31,534 nucleotides of DNA from Candidatus Rifleibacteriota bacterium (GTDB taxonomy: Bacteria > Riflebacteria > Ozemobacteria > Ozemobacterales > Ozemobacteraceae): the NCBI GenBank assembly GCA_029565415.1, contig JAKQOH010000132.1, positions 1-31,534 on the forward strand. Direction: 5' to 3'. Positions 31,404 to 31,534 of this stretch are shown piece by piece. Position 1 is the first letter of the stretch. Every line of letters begins with the position of its first letter. Made by a program: the position numbers and the translations under genes. The notes beneath the pieces were generated by a model. That model had not been told where the DNA came from and did not search any database. It saw only the letters and a list, made by a program, of their open reading frames with translations.

Positions 31404-31534
31404 TCAGTCGCGCGGCCGGATGATCACCAGGGTCACGTCGTCGCCGGCGGAGCCGCTTTCCAGGTGCTTCTTCGACCGCCTCCAGAAGCACCTGGAAAGC
31501 GGCTCCGCCGGCGACGACGTGACCCTGGTGATCA
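31404..31534 (-). CDS. C-terminus of a PP2C/SpoIIE-type phosphatase (partial)
   Basis: Reading leftwards on the minus strand, the last codons before the TGA at 31404-31406 give KHLESGSAGDDVTLVIIRPRD. The DDVTLVxIR ending is typical of SpoIIE/RsbU-type PP2C phosphatases, where the Asp pair completes the metal-binding site. These enzymes dephosphorylate anti-anti-sigma factors or related proteins. Only about 25 codons can be trusted, because the sequence folds back on itself at 31472-31483. The gene converges with the HEAT-repeat gene, with stops 12 bases apart. Confidence 0.7.
   Translation of the reverse strand, partial: ITRVTSSPAEPLSRCFWRRSKKHLESGSAGDDVTLVIIRPRD
31421..31534. repeat. Perfect 51-bp inverted repeat ending at the last base
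   Basis: Positions 31421-31471 are the exact reverse complement of 31484-31534, separated by 12 bases (TCGACCGCCTCC). The repeat lies within a coding region and the second arm ends exactly where the sequence stops. This is typical of a fold-back assembly or amplification artefact and does not look like a biological palindrome. Confidence 0.95.

Noticed and set aside
31294..31491. 65-codon minus-strand frame at the right end
   Set aside because: It crosses the fold-back junction and overlaps the HEAT gene; the true minus frame there is the phosphatase C-terminus.

Overview
The window is GC-rich, gene-dense bacterial chromosome with no rRNA, tRNA, CRISPR array, transposase or phage gene that I could see. 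Signal peptides, a likely lipoprotein, envelope-facing propeller proteins, FeoAB iron uptake and a giant oxygen-sensitive-type activase (BadF/HgdC family) suggest an anaerobic or microaerophilic bacterium with a didermic-type envelope. I cannot place it in a phylum from sequence alone; a little-studied lineage such as Riflebacteria would fit, but this is a guess. Several promoters match the sigma70 consensus with 16-18 bp spacers, and most starts carry a GGAGG-type ribosome binding site.

Layout. 1-1597 (minus) is the N-terminal part of a multi-PAS sensor histidine kinase that runs off the left edge. 1698-2344 (minus) is an AT-rich MazE/MazF-type toxin-antitoxin pair with its own promoter and a candidate operator. 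2510-9256 (plus) is a potassium-transport and signalling cluster: TrkA, a 43-residue membrane peptide, a TrkH with an unusual C-terminal extension, a receiver-TPR protein, a free-standing KdpD sensor domain and a HAMP-PAS histidine kinase. A sigma54-type response regulator (9257-10639, minus) converges on it stop-to-stop. 10737-15077 (minus) encodes a 1446-residue double-ATPase acyl-CoA dehydratase activase without a visible separate partner. Upstream of it lie a membrane-anchored beta-propeller protein and a cytidylate-kinase-like protein (15193-17221, minus).

17447-17605 (plus) is a small orphan ORF ending at a strong hairpin. 17678-20863 (minus) is a feoA-feoB-dtxR iron operon with a promoter and a palindromic candidate operator. 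20905-22646 (minus) is a Ycf46-like AAA ATPase coupled to an 80-residue low-complexity protein; divergently from it, 22817-23599 encodes a secreted protein of unknown family. 23692-24618 is an EpsC/CysE-type serine acetyltransferase. 24639-27876 (minus) is a GntR(YtrA)-ABC ATPase-ABC permease operon in which the permease carries a large propeller-like domain, preceded by a perfect 11-bp inverted repeat. 27940-28604 encodes a protein with an HEAAH motif resembling the SprA-related family. 28694-31391 is a lipoprotein-like gene overlapping a membrane-anchored TPR/HEAT protein. The right end holds the C-terminus of a PP2C/SpoIIE-type phosphatase (minus), interrupted by a perfect 51-bp inverted repeat that ends exactly at the last base and is probably an assembly or amplification artefact.

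How it works together. Most genes overlap by 1-17 bases within operons, so translational coupling is likely. The most distinctive unit is the Trk cluster, where a KdpD-type cytosolic sensor normally tied to the Kdp pump sits with a Trk channel, two response regulators and one membrane kinase. The second is the ABC permease-propeller fusion under a YtrA-type repressor.
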